Shown piece by piece: positions 8,851 through 14,952 of a stretch of DNA of 21,108 bases. Under the pieces are notes generated by a model. That model was not told the origin of the DNA. It did no database searches and worked only from the letters and a program-made list of their open reading frames with translations. The DNA lies in contig CAMPIG010000027.1 in the NCBI GenBank assembly GCA_946886255.1, positions 1 through 21,108 of the forward strand, given 5' to 3'. This DNA is from an uncultured Cellvibrio sp. (GTDB lineage Bacteria > Pseudomonadota > Gammaproteobacteria > Pseudomonadales > Cellvibrionaceae). The translations under genes were made by a program, and so were the position numbers. The stretch's first letter is position 1. Every line of letters begins with the position of its first letter.

Positions 8851-8879
8851 ATATTAATGTTAATGAGAATCTGTGTCAA
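8851..8879 (-). promoter_or_regulatory. bfd promoter (sigma-70 type)
   Basis: Read on the minus strand this is TTGACA (8879-8874), a 17-base spacer, and TAATAT (8856-8851): a perfect -35 and a 4/6 -10 at ideal spacing. Transcription would begin near 8844, giving a leader of about 38 bases before the bfd ATG. Confidence 0.72.
8853..8871. promoter_or_regulatory. Candidate Fur box over the bfd promoter
   Basis: ATTAATGTTAATGAGAATC matches 13 of 19 positions of the classical Fur consensus by my hand count. It covers the spacer and most of the -10 of the bfd promoter, where bound Fe-Fur would block RNA polymerase. Position and known Fur control of bfd in relatives support it. Confidence 0.55.
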
Positions 8880-8904
8880 TAATGCCTGAGAATAATTGCT
8901 ATTT

Positions 8905-8923
8905 AATAATGATAATGAACGAA
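8905..8923. promoter_or_regulatory. Second Fur-like site upstream of bfd
   Basis: It contains two adjacent perfect Fur hexamer units (AATAAT GATAAT) followed by a poor third unit, 12 of 19 consensus positions by hand count. It lies about 26 bases upstream of the bfd -35. Base composition is AT-rich here, so a chance match is possible. Confidence 0.4.
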
Positions 8924-9012
8924 TTCCTTTAAAATCAGCGTGAATGGTTATAGTGAAAGCATGTTGAGGTTATATAGAAAATTAATATGACTCGCCGAAC
9001 GGGGTGTGTATC

Positions 9013-9049
9013 ATAGCTGACTGCTATCGGCTAAATAGTATTTAATTGG
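9013..9049 (+). promoter_or_regulatory. OxyR-type operator upstream of the peroxiredoxin gene
   Basis: The OxyR consensus is four tetranucleotides ATAG-N7-CTAT-N7-ATAG-N7-CTAT. Here ATAG (9013-9016), CTAT (9024-9027) and ATAG (9035-9038) are exact with exact 7-base gaps; the fourth (9046-9049) reads TTGG. It ends just before a plausible -35 region (9054-9059) with a TTTAGT -10 candidate 17 bases further (9077-9082), the geometry of OxyR-activated promoters. The downstream gene is a hydroperoxide-removing enzyme, as expected for the OxyR regulon. Confidence 0.68.
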
Positions 9050-9111
9050 TAAAACCTTGCGCTTGAGGGCGCAGCCTTTAGTTGTTCGGCTAACCCCGAA
9101 TCTGATTTCCA

Positions 9112-9131
9112 GGCATGAAGTCCTTCATGCC
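9112..9131. repeat. Palindrome in the peroxiredoxin leader
   Basis: Nine-base arms (GGCATGAAG and CTTCATGCC) are perfectly complementary around a 2-base centre, 34 bases before the peroxiredoxin ATG. There is no T tract, so it is not a terminator. It could be a dimeric regulator site or an mRNA leader hairpin. Confidence 0.6.
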
Positions 9132-9165
9132 ATTTTATCCACCCGCCATATACAGGAGAATCGAC

Positions 9166-9768
9166 ATGGGCGTATTAGTAGGTAAACCAGCACCGGATTT
9201 CACAGCTGCTGCTGTTCTGGGCAATGGTGAGATTGTTGACAGCTATACCTTGTCCTCTGCCATCAAAGGCAAAAAAGCCGTAATTTTCTTTTACCCGCTG
9301 GACTTCACCTTTGTATGTCCTTCCGAATTGCTGGCATTTGATCACCGCAACGCGGAGTTTCAAAAGCGCAATGTAGAAGTTATCGGTGTGTCCATCGACT
9401 CCCAGTTCTCTCACAACGCCTGGCGTAACACACCGGTTAACGATGGTGGTATCGGTCCGGTTAAATACACCTTGGTGGCTGACGTTAAACACGAAATCTG
9501 CCGTGCCTACGATGTTGAATCTGAAGGTGGTGTAGCATTTCGCGGTTCTTTCCTGATCGACGAAGAAGGTGTTGTGCGTCATCAGGTAGTTAACGATTTG
9601 CCGTTGGGCCGTAACGTTGACGAAATGCTGCGTATGGTTGATGCCTTGGCATTCCATCAGGAGCACGGCGAAGTGTGTCCAGCTGGTTGGAAAGAAGGTG
9701 ACGCGGGTATGGACGCATCACCTGCTGGTGTAGCCAAGTACCTGAGCCAGCACGGCGACAAGCTCTAA
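9166..9768 (+). CDS. Typical 2-Cys peroxiredoxin (AhpC/Prx1 family)
   Basis: 200 aa from the ATG at 9166, preceded by AGGAGA. An upstream in-frame ATG at 9115 lies inside the leader palindrome and would add residues not seen in the family. The peroxidatic cysteine C51 is in FVCPSE, the resolving cysteine C171 in EVCPAGW, and the conserved R126 and the T48 of the active site (DFTFVC) are present. The enzyme reduces hydrogen peroxide and organic hydroperoxides in the cytosol, with thioredoxin or AhpF as reductant; no ahpF is adjacent. It has GGIGP (94-98) but lacks the C-terminal YF motif, suggesting resistance to over-oxidation. It resembles the peroxidase encoded beside bfd-bfrB in Pseudomonas aeruginosa. 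An OxyR-type site lies upstream and a terminator follows. Confidence 0.95.
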   Translation: MGVLVGKPAPDFTAAAVLGNGEIVDSYTLSSAIKGKKAVIFFYPLDFTFVCPSELLAFDHRNAEFQKRNVEVIGVSIDSQFSHNAWRNTPVNDGGIGPVKYTLVADVKHEICRAYDVESEGGVAFRGSFLIDEEGVVRHQVVNDLPLGRNVDEMLRMVDALAFHQEHGEVCPAGWKEGDAGMDASPAGVAKYLSQHGDKL

Positions 9769-9788
9769 ACAGCGCTGTTTAGCTAACG

Positions 9789-9819
9789 AAAAACCCGGTC
9801 CGCAAGGCCGGGTTTTTTT
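9789..9819 (+). terminator. Rho-independent terminator of the peroxiredoxin gene
   Basis: Stem CCCGGTC/GGCCGGG (one G-T pair) with loop CGCAA is followed by T7. It starts 21 bases after the peroxiredoxin stop. The A tract on the left gives it partial activity in the other direction too. Confidence 0.92.
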
Positions 9820-9929
9820 ATACACGGAAGGATGATGTTTTGTTTCACACCAAGGATTTCTGTTAGCGATTTTGCAGTATGGCTGTTAGATTACGGCCTT
9901 TGTTTGAACAGGCGAGGCACGCAATTCAT

Positions 9930-10619
9930 ATGACAAACACGGCACGCAAAATTGATCTGGAACCGAGTTGGCTGGCACATCTGGCTCCGGAGTTTGACAA
10001 GCCCTACATGGTGCAGCTGAAGGAATTTTTATTGCAGCAAAAACAAATGGGCAAGGTAATCTTCCCGCCCGCAAAGCAAATCTTTAATGCCTTTAATTCC
10101 ACGCCGCTGGATCAGGTTAAAGTAGTTATCCTTGGACAAGATCCCTATCACGGTCCCGGGCAGGCACACGGTCTCTGCTTTTCTGTTCAGCCGGGGGTTG
10201 ATGTACCGCCTTCGCTACAGAATATCTTCAAAGAAATAGCACGGGATCTGGATATCCCACCGCCGGGACACGGCTGTTTGCAGGCGTGGGCAGAGAGGGG
10301 TGTTTTATTGCTTAACGCAACCTTGACGGTAGAGCGGGCGCGAGCGGGATCACATCAAGGGCAGGGGTGGGAGCAATTTACCGACCGGGCTATTCAAGTG
10401 GTCAATGAGCACTGCGAGGGTGTGGTGTTTATGTTATGGGGCAGCTACGCCCAGAAAAAAGGCCAATTTATCGATGCCCGTAAACACCTGGTGCTCAAAT
10501 CACCGCATCCTTCGCCTTTGTCGGCCCATCGCGGATTTATCGGTAACGGCCACTTTTCGAAAGCCAACGGTTATTTGCAACAACAAGGTAAAGAACCAAT
10601 CGATTGGCGTTTATCCTAG
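9930..10619 (+). CDS. ung: Uracil-DNA glycosylase, family 1
   Basis: 229 aa from the ATG at 9930. The frame also has an upstream ATG at 9879, but the family length, a GAGG about 15 bases before 9930, and the lack of a Shine-Dalgarno before 9879 favour the later start; this choice is not certain. Family 1 motifs are intact: the water-activating loop [14 protein letters not shown] with its catalytic Asp, [17 protein letters not shown], and the [11 protein letters not shown] minor-groove loop with catalytic His. It removes uracil from DNA in the cytoplasm, starting base-excision repair. It stands alone between the peroxiredoxin terminator and a convergent gene. Confidence 0.96.
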   Translation: MTNTARKIDLEPSWLAHLAPEFDKPYMVQLKEFLLQQKQMGKVIFPPAKQIFNAFNSTPLDQVKVVILGQDPYHGPGQAHGLCFSVQPGVDVPPSLQNIFKEIARDLDIPPPGHGCLQAWAERGVLLLNATLTVERARAGSHQGQGWEQFTDRAIQVVNEHCEGVVFMLWGSYAQKKGQFIDARKHLVLKSPHPSPLSAHRGFIGNGHFSKANGYLQQQGKEPIDWRLS

Positions 10620-10637
10620 GGCCGTATGAACCGGCCC
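10619..10637. repeat. GC hairpin between convergent ung and HDOD genes
   Basis: GGGCCG (10619-10624) and CGGCCC (10632-10637) pair around a 7-base loop. The hairpin begins at the last base of the ung stop codon. No T tract follows on either strand, so it is at best a weak or factor-dependent bidirectional terminator. Confidence 0.45.
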
Positions 10638-10656
10638 CACTCAACGTCAAACAAGC

Positions 10657-11493
10657 TTACAAAAGCAGCGCCATGGCTGCTTCCATCTCTGCTGAGAGGT
10701 CTTCCGATTCAGCTAGTTGGATATCCGGGTCCATGCCTAGCCTTTCGAACGCCGTAACCTCTTGATAATTCACTTGCCCCATCGGTGCATCGGTGCCCAC
10801 ATAACTTTGCAACATCGCCACGGTGACAATATCGGCATAATCGGCTTTGGGCGCCTGGCGAGTAAAATCCACATGCTGGGATGGTATATGGGCCAATTCT
10901 TCCGGGAAACCCCAGGCTTTTAGAATCAGGTCGCCGATGGGCGCATGCAGATTATCGATCACTTTATCCAGCGTCAGACTGTCATTCAGCAGCGCAGGAT
11001 TCTCTTCTGCATAGGTCAGGATAGGCAGGACACCGATTTTGTGGATCAAGCCTGCCAAGGTGGCCTGATCCGGCCGCAGGCGCGTGTAATGTTTGCACAA
11101 TACGTGGCAGATGCCGGCAATTTCGCTGGAGCGGCTCCACACATCGCGCATGCGCATATCAACCAAATCAGAGGTGGCCTGAAACATCTGTTCCATGGCT
11201 AAACCTGTTGCAATATTGCTGGTATAAGCGATGCCCAGCCGCATGACGGCGGCTTTCAGGTCTTCAATCGGGCGGCTGGCTCTCAATAACGGACTGTTGG
11301 CGACCCGAACAATACGGGCACTCAGCGCAGCATCGTTGCCGATGACGTGGGCGAGTTTTTCCAGATCGGCATTGGGATCGTCAGCCACTTCCCTGACTCG
11401 CAGGGCTACTTCAGGTAAGGTCGGTAATACCAGGCGGTCGTTTTTGATAGCGGTAATAATTTCCTGGCGGACTTTTTCTACGATTAAGCTCAT
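10657..11493 (-). CDS. HDOD-domain protein
   Basis: 278 aa from the ATG at 11493, which has AGGA 7 bases upstream; a longer in-frame version to 11538 has no ribosome site and a Cys/Ser-rich start unlike the family. The HDOD domain spans about residues 18-215: LPTLPEVALRVREVADDPNADLEKLAHVIGNDAALSARIVRVANSP in segments, then LKAAVMRLG and LAGLIHKIGVLPIL. HDOD domains resemble HD phosphohydrolases but lack the metal-binding His-Asp, so they act as signalling or scaffold modules, often tied to cyclic-di-GMP, motility or stress. No GGDEF, EAL or receiver domain is fused. It lies 56 bases downstream of ygfZ on the same strand and may be co-transcribed with it. Confidence 0.9.
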   Translation of the reverse strand: MSLIVEKVRQEIITAIKNDRLVLPTLPEVALRVREVADDPNADLEKLAHVIGNDAALSARIVRVANSPLLRASRPIEDLKAAVMRLGIAYTSNIATGLAMEQMFQATSDLVDMRMRDVWSRSSEIAGICHVLCKHYTRLRPDQATLAGLIHKIGVLPILTYAEENPALLNDSLTLDKVIDNLHAPIGDLILKAWGFPEELAHIPSQHVDFTRQAPKADYADIVTVAMLQSYVGTDAPMGQVNYQEVTAFERLGMDPDIQLAESEDLSAEMEAAMALLL

Positions 11494-11549
11494 CGGTGGT
11501 CCTGTATTTCGAGAGGTGGAACTGCCGCAATGCGGCATCTAAAGAATCA

Positions 11550-12542
11550 TTAAGCATTTTCTTCACTAGGTATAGCATAGGGAAGCGGCAGGTGTTCGAG
11601 TTTTTTGTGCCCCAGCCAAGCATCGGCGAGTTGTTCGTCAATGATGTTGGCCAGCGCCTCGACTTGATGAGATTTACTGTACGCGGCCATCACAATGTCG
11701 CCAATAGCCTTGCCCTGACTGTTATTGATGACGCTGCCTGGTGGCGGCAAAACATCCTCGCCAGCAACAAAGTGGATGCGAAACATATGCCTTTTTAATG
11801 TGCCGCGATAATGCAAACGCGCCACAATCTCTTGGCCTGTGTAGCAGCCTTTGCGGAAATTAACGGCATTCACCAGATGATAATTCAGCGATTGGGGTGT
11901 AAATATTTCATAGCTTTCAGCGCGTACCTCACCGATACCGGCGCGAATGTCCAGCAAGGTCCAGAGATTTTCTCCTGCGGCCAACGTATGCGGCGACAGC
12001 TTCGCTATCACGGCATCGGCACCATCCCCCAACCAGCATTCATACCGCTGCCGGTCAAGTTTGATGATGATATGGTCACCCGCTGCAACCCAGCTATCCG
12101 CTTGCTCCGGAACCGTCCCCAATGTTGTTCGCAGGAGTGATTCAGCTGCCGAACCACTTAAACCGATGCGCCGATAATGGCTGCTGCGGTCATGCAGTTT
12201 TGCTTTGGAAAACACGATATATTTTCCAAGGCTGGCCAAGGCCTTTTCAAGCAAGCTGCGATGCATTCGCAACAGAATCCGTTGTTCATCAAGTTGCAAC
12301 GCCCGAAAGCTCACCAACATCCGTCCTTTGATATTGCACTGTGCTCCCAGCCGCGTAACACCATTGGTTAACTCTCGTACATCACAAGTAACCTGGCCTT
12401 GTAAAAATTTGGCGGCATCCGGACCCTCTACACCTACCAACCCGTAATGATCGAGATCAACCAGGCAGGTTTGTGTCGTGAAGTCGGGCGTATCAATTAA
12501 ATTGAGCAAGGATTCATCAATTGTCGTCAATTGTTCAGTCAA
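11550..12542 (-). CDS. ygfZ: YgfZ/GcvT-domain folate-dependent protein
   Basis: 330 aa. It starts at a TTG (12542) with GGGAG 8 bases upstream; no ATG fits as well. The diagnostic KGCYTGQEIVAR motif is at residues 231-242 with conserved C233. The N-terminal part has LVGVEGPDAAKFLQGQVTCDV, typical of the GcvT-like fold. YgfZ binds tetrahydrofolate and supports synthesis or repair of some Fe-S enzymes (for example MiaB) and oxidative-stress resistance. It is followed by the HDOD gene and lies divergently from sdhE, as in Pseudomonas, where ygfZ and sdhE are close neighbours. Confidence 0.93.
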   Translation of the reverse strand: MTEQLTTIDESLLNLIDTPDFTTQTCLVDLDHYGLVGVEGPDAAKFLQGQVTCDVRELTNGVTRLGAQCNIKGRMLVSFRALQLDEQRILLRMHRSLLEKALASLGKYIVFSKAKLHDRSSHYRRIGLSGSAAESLLRTTLGTVPEQADSWVAAGDHIIIKLDRQRYECWLGDGADAVIAKLSPHTLAAGENLWTLLDIRAGIGEVRAESYEIFTPQSLNYHLVNAVNFRKGCYTGQEIVARLHYRGTLKRHMFRIHFVAGEDVLPPPGSVINNSQGKAIGDIVMAAYSKSHQVEALANIIDEQLADAWLGHKKLEHLPLPYAIPSEENA

Positions 12543-12562
12543 GGTAAAACTCCCATCAAATA

Positions 12563-12979
12563 ATGCGTTTTCGGCACATGATGCACGCCATGATAGAGCT
12601 ATCTATCACAGAGCAAAAGTGGCAGGGTTCGTTAATGGCACAACCCAATTATTCAGCACGTATTGTTTGTCTGGTTATAGTGACAGATGACCTGGCCAAG
12701 GCGGTCGTTATAAGTCTGCCTGCGATATACATAATGATGGGATGTTATGAACGTCTGGTGTCGTTGTTGATCATTGACATCGATCACTTCAAACACATTA
12801 ATGACACACTCGGCGACGATGGCAGTGACAACGTATTGCACGCAATTTCTTCGCTGATTATGGCCAATATCCGCCAGACGGACCGTGCGGGGTGTTGGGG
12901 TGGTGATCTTTTCATCATCTGTTTCGGCGGTGGTGAATTACGTTATACTGCCCGACCGTTTTATCAGTGCAGCAGGTAG
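12563..12979 (+). pseudogene. Remnant of a GGDEF (diguanylate cyclase) domain
   Basis: An open frame of 138 codons whose second half is recognisably GGDEF: SLLIIDIDHFKHINDTLG, then an inhibitory-site RQTD five residues before the signature. The signature reads GGDLF instead of GGDEF, losing the catalytic Glu, and the frame ends about 15 codons later, so the C-terminal half of the domain is missing. The usual D-x-LTGLxNRR motif is absent in frame. DNA around 12687-12712 (GATGACCTG...CGGTCGTTAT) looks like that motif after a small deletion and frameshift. There is no clear ribosome site. It fills most of the ygfZ-sdhE gap. Most likely a decayed gene; a residual cyclic-di-GMP-binding peptide cannot be excluded. 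Confidence 0.7.
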
Positions 12980-12985
12980 TAAATC

Positions 12986-13237
12986 GTGGAAAGAAACCGT
13001 TTGTTCTGGGGAAGTCGGCGCGGCATGTTGGAGCTGGATTTAATCCTCCTGCCATTTCTTGAAAATATATATCCCGACCTGCCGCAAGACGATAAAGAAA
13101 GTTACTGGAAACTATTGGAATCCGAAGATCAGGATATGTACGCCTGGTTCATCAATCGCGAAAACCCGCAGGACCAAACTTTACAAAGGATTGTTGACAT
13201 TGTTCGCGCTAATACCGGGCTTCAGAAAACCCCCTGA
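12986..13237 (+). CDS. sdhE: Succinate dehydrogenase assembly factor SdhE
   Basis: 83 aa, starting at GTG with AGGT about 9 bases upstream. The signature RGMLELD (residues 12-18) containing the functional Arg-Gly pair is intact, and the rest (LLPFLENIYPDL, YWKLLESEDQDMYAWF) follows the family closely. SdhE is a small cytoplasmic protein that promotes covalent FAD attachment to SdhA and FrdA. A TATACT box at 12944-12949 could be its -10, with a poor -35. The downstream ygfX-like frame overlaps its 3' end. Confidence 0.95.
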   Translation: MERNRLFWGSRRGMLELDLILLPFLENIYPDLPQDDKESYWKLLESEDQDMYAWFINRENPQDQTLQRIVDIVRANTGLQKTP

Positions 13238-13703
13238 TACACCCATCGCTCACAGCAGGCCTGCGGCAACTTCTGGCGCGGACGTCCTGACTGTTCATTT
13301 ACGGCCTTCACGTCATTTATGGTATGCACAATGCCTCGTACATGGCGTGTTGGCGACCAGCCTGGCATTTGCTGTTATCCCACTGATAGCCACGCAACCG
13401 GTGTGGATTATTTTATGGCTGGTGGGTATGGCTGGTTTGTGGATTAGCTTACGAATCTGTTACGCCGCCTGGCGAGGGTTGCCGCAGGTGTTGCATATAA
13501 CCGAACGCGGTTGGCTTCTCACTGACGACAAACTCCAGCGGGAGATATTCCTGTCAGATGAAGCGGTGGTATTACCCTGGTTAGTGGTTTTACCTTGTCG
13601 TGACAAAAATAATAAAACGCGCATTCACCTTGTTGTACTACCTGATAGCACATCATCAGAGGCACATCGGCGCTTGCGCGTCTGGCTGCGGACTCGTCAA
13701 TAA
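13200..13703 (+). CDS. YgfX-like inner-membrane protein
   Basis: About 167 aa if it starts at TTG 13200, which has AAGGA 9 bases upstream; two other TTG codons (13191, 13194) are possible, and no ATG or GTG fits between them and the conserved region. It overlaps the end of sdhE by 38 bases, indicating translational coupling. A short basic N-terminus leads into VHLRPSRHL, then two transmembrane helices in a hairpin (about residues 47-85), and a soluble C-terminal domain with ITERGWLLTDDKLQR and a stretch like VLLPDS. This layout and position after sdhE match the YgfX (CptA, DUF1434-type) family, described in E. coli as the membrane partner of SdhE/YgfY. Sequence conservation in this family is low, so the call rests partly on position. 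Confidence 0.75.
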   Translation: MFALIPGFRKPPDTPIAHSRPAATSGADVLTVHLRPSRHLWYAQCLVHGVLATSLAFAVIPLIATQPVWIILWLVGMAGLWISLRICYAAWRGLPQVLHITERGWLLTDDKLQREIFLSDEAVVLPWLVVLPCRDKNNKTRIHLVVLPDSTSSEAHRRLRVWLRTRQ

Positions 13704-13728
13704 TCGTTTCGTGGTTTACAAGCAATAG

Positions 13729-13751
13729 CATGATTTATGAACATGATTTAT
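13729..13751. repeat. Short tandem direct repeat
   Basis: CATGATTTAT occurs at 13729-13738 and again at 13742-13751 with a 13-base period. The second copy includes the stop codon of the minus-strand lipoprotein gene. It is probably a small slippage duplication in the convergent gap. Confidence 0.6.
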
Positions 13752-14815
13752 AAAAAAGTCACCTTCATAATGCCGCCACGATAGAGTCCAAGATACAAGA
13801 CAGTATTTTCTCTTTCCTTGACGACTAACAAGCTCCTGACACCGCCAAAGAGTGATTGGCTGGGGTAAAGATATTTCGACCAATTGGTACCGCCATTTTC
13901 TGAGATCTCCAAAATCAGTGGTTGAGGTGTATCCCAATTTTTATCCCAGCCGGCGGTATAAAGTGTCTGTGGATCATCTGGGTCGAGTGCTACATCAAAG
14001 TAAAAACGGTAATCCACATCGCCCAGCAAGTTGGTCCAGGTTTCACCGTTATCAGTGCTTTCCAACACGCCGCCTTCACCGCTGGCTAATACGCGCTGAT
14101 CGTTAGTCGCATCAAATTGGATGCCGTAAATAACACTGGGATTGGGCAACAAATCTGAATAACTGCGCTCTTCATCGGTATCCAGCGAATAAACGCGCAA
14201 CACTAACTGTTCCAACGCATTCTGGCCACCGTACCAGATTTCATTGGTCGCCGGATTGCGCTTCACGATGGTTTTACGCTGACCGAAGCCGTGCCACTCG
14301 CCGCTCAGGATTTCCCAGTGGCGCCCTTCATCCAAAGAGCGTGCCAGAACTTCTATACCGGTGGCATAAAGCGCGTTGTTGTCATCGTCGTAATGCAGGC
14401 CATGGATGGCTTCGGGATCATCCTCGCCACCAAAATTATGGGTAATTTCACTCCAGTTTTCCCCGCCATCTGTCGTCTCCATCAATTGATATTGTGTGAT
14501 TTCCTCAACGATAAATGACGTGGAAGCCAAATAATGTTCATCATCCAGAAATGCGATATCCAGAACTTCACGATTGCTCAAGCCAGCTGCCAACCAGCGA
14601 CCATTGCCTTTGGTTTTGCTATACAAGCCGCGATCAGTTGCCGCAAACACTTGTCCGTCATGTTCATATAACCGCAGGATAATCCGTCCGCTGAGCCCAT
14701 CAGGCGCAATACCGAAATCTGCCTTGGGCGGTTTGTCATCACTCCCACAACTGATCAGGAAAAACAGGCTGAGGGATACTACGACAAGCAAACGAGCGAA
14801 GAATATGACACGCAT
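13748..14815 (-). CDS. Asp-box (BNR repeat) lipoprotein, beta-propeller-like
   Basis: 355 aa. The start is an ATG with GGAG about 8 bases upstream. A lipoprotein signal ends in LISC with the lipidated Cys at 23, followed by GSDD, which suggests outer-membrane anchoring. The rest contains four Asp-box motifs of the S/T-x-D-x-G-x-x-W type at about residues 114-121, 160-167, 253-260 and 305-312. These are the turn motifs of sialidase, Vps10/sortilin and YCF48-like propellers. Between them are repeated YATG- or LYTAGW-like blade strands. Function is unknown; relatives include photosystem/assembly factors, glycan hydrolases and uncharacterised secreted proteins, and no catalytic set is evident here. 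It stands alone between convergent ygfX-like and tandem nadB genes. Confidence 0.82.
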   Translation of the reverse strand: MRVIFFARLLVVVSLSLFFLISCGSDDKPPKADFGIAPDGLSGRIILRLYEHDGQVFAATDRGLYSKTKGNGRWLAAGLSNREVLDIAFLDDEHYLASTSFIVEEITQYQLMETTDGGENWSEITHNFGGEDDPEAIHGLHYDDDNNALYATGIEVLARSLDEGRHWEILSGEWHGFGQRKTIVKRNPATNEIWYGGQNALEQLVLRVYSLDTDEERSYSDLLPNPSVIYGIQFDATNDQRVLASGEGGVLESTDNGETWTNLLGDVDYRFYFDVALDPDDPQTLYTAGWDKNWDTPQPLILEISENGGTNWSKYLYPSQSLFGGVRSLLVVKERENTVLYLGLYRGGIMKVTFL

Positions 14816-14911
14816 AGAGGCAACTCCATTGAATGATGTTTCATTGAACGGAGTATGCAGCGCGACCTAAAAAGGAGTGGTAAAAAATTGTACCTGCTTG
14901 TGAGAATCTGT

Positions 14912-14946
14912 AACGAAACGGGCGGCGGCAAAATGTTCGCCGCCCG
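14912..14946 (-). terminator. Rho-independent terminator of nadB
   Basis: Perfect 9-base GC-rich arms (14919-14927 and 14938-14946) lie around a 10-base loop, 6 bases after the nadB stop. Read on the minus strand the stem is followed by TTTCGTT, a short imperfect T tract. Confidence 0.72.
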
Positions 14947-14952
14947 GTGTAC

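Larger units (their letters stand above)
8807..9165. other. Divergent intergenic region between bfd and the peroxiredoxin gene
   Basis: These 359 bases hold no convincing gene. They contain, from left to right, the bfd leader and promoter, two Fur-like sites, an AT-rich stretch, the OxyR-type operator, and the peroxiredoxin leader with a 20-base palindrome at 9112-9131. Short open frames here lack ribosome binding sites. Confidence 0.7.

Noticed and set aside
9115..9165. Longer peroxiredoxin start at 9115
   Set aside because: It would begin inside the leader palindrome, lacks a Shine-Dalgarno, and adds residues absent from the family, whereas 9166 has AGGAGA.
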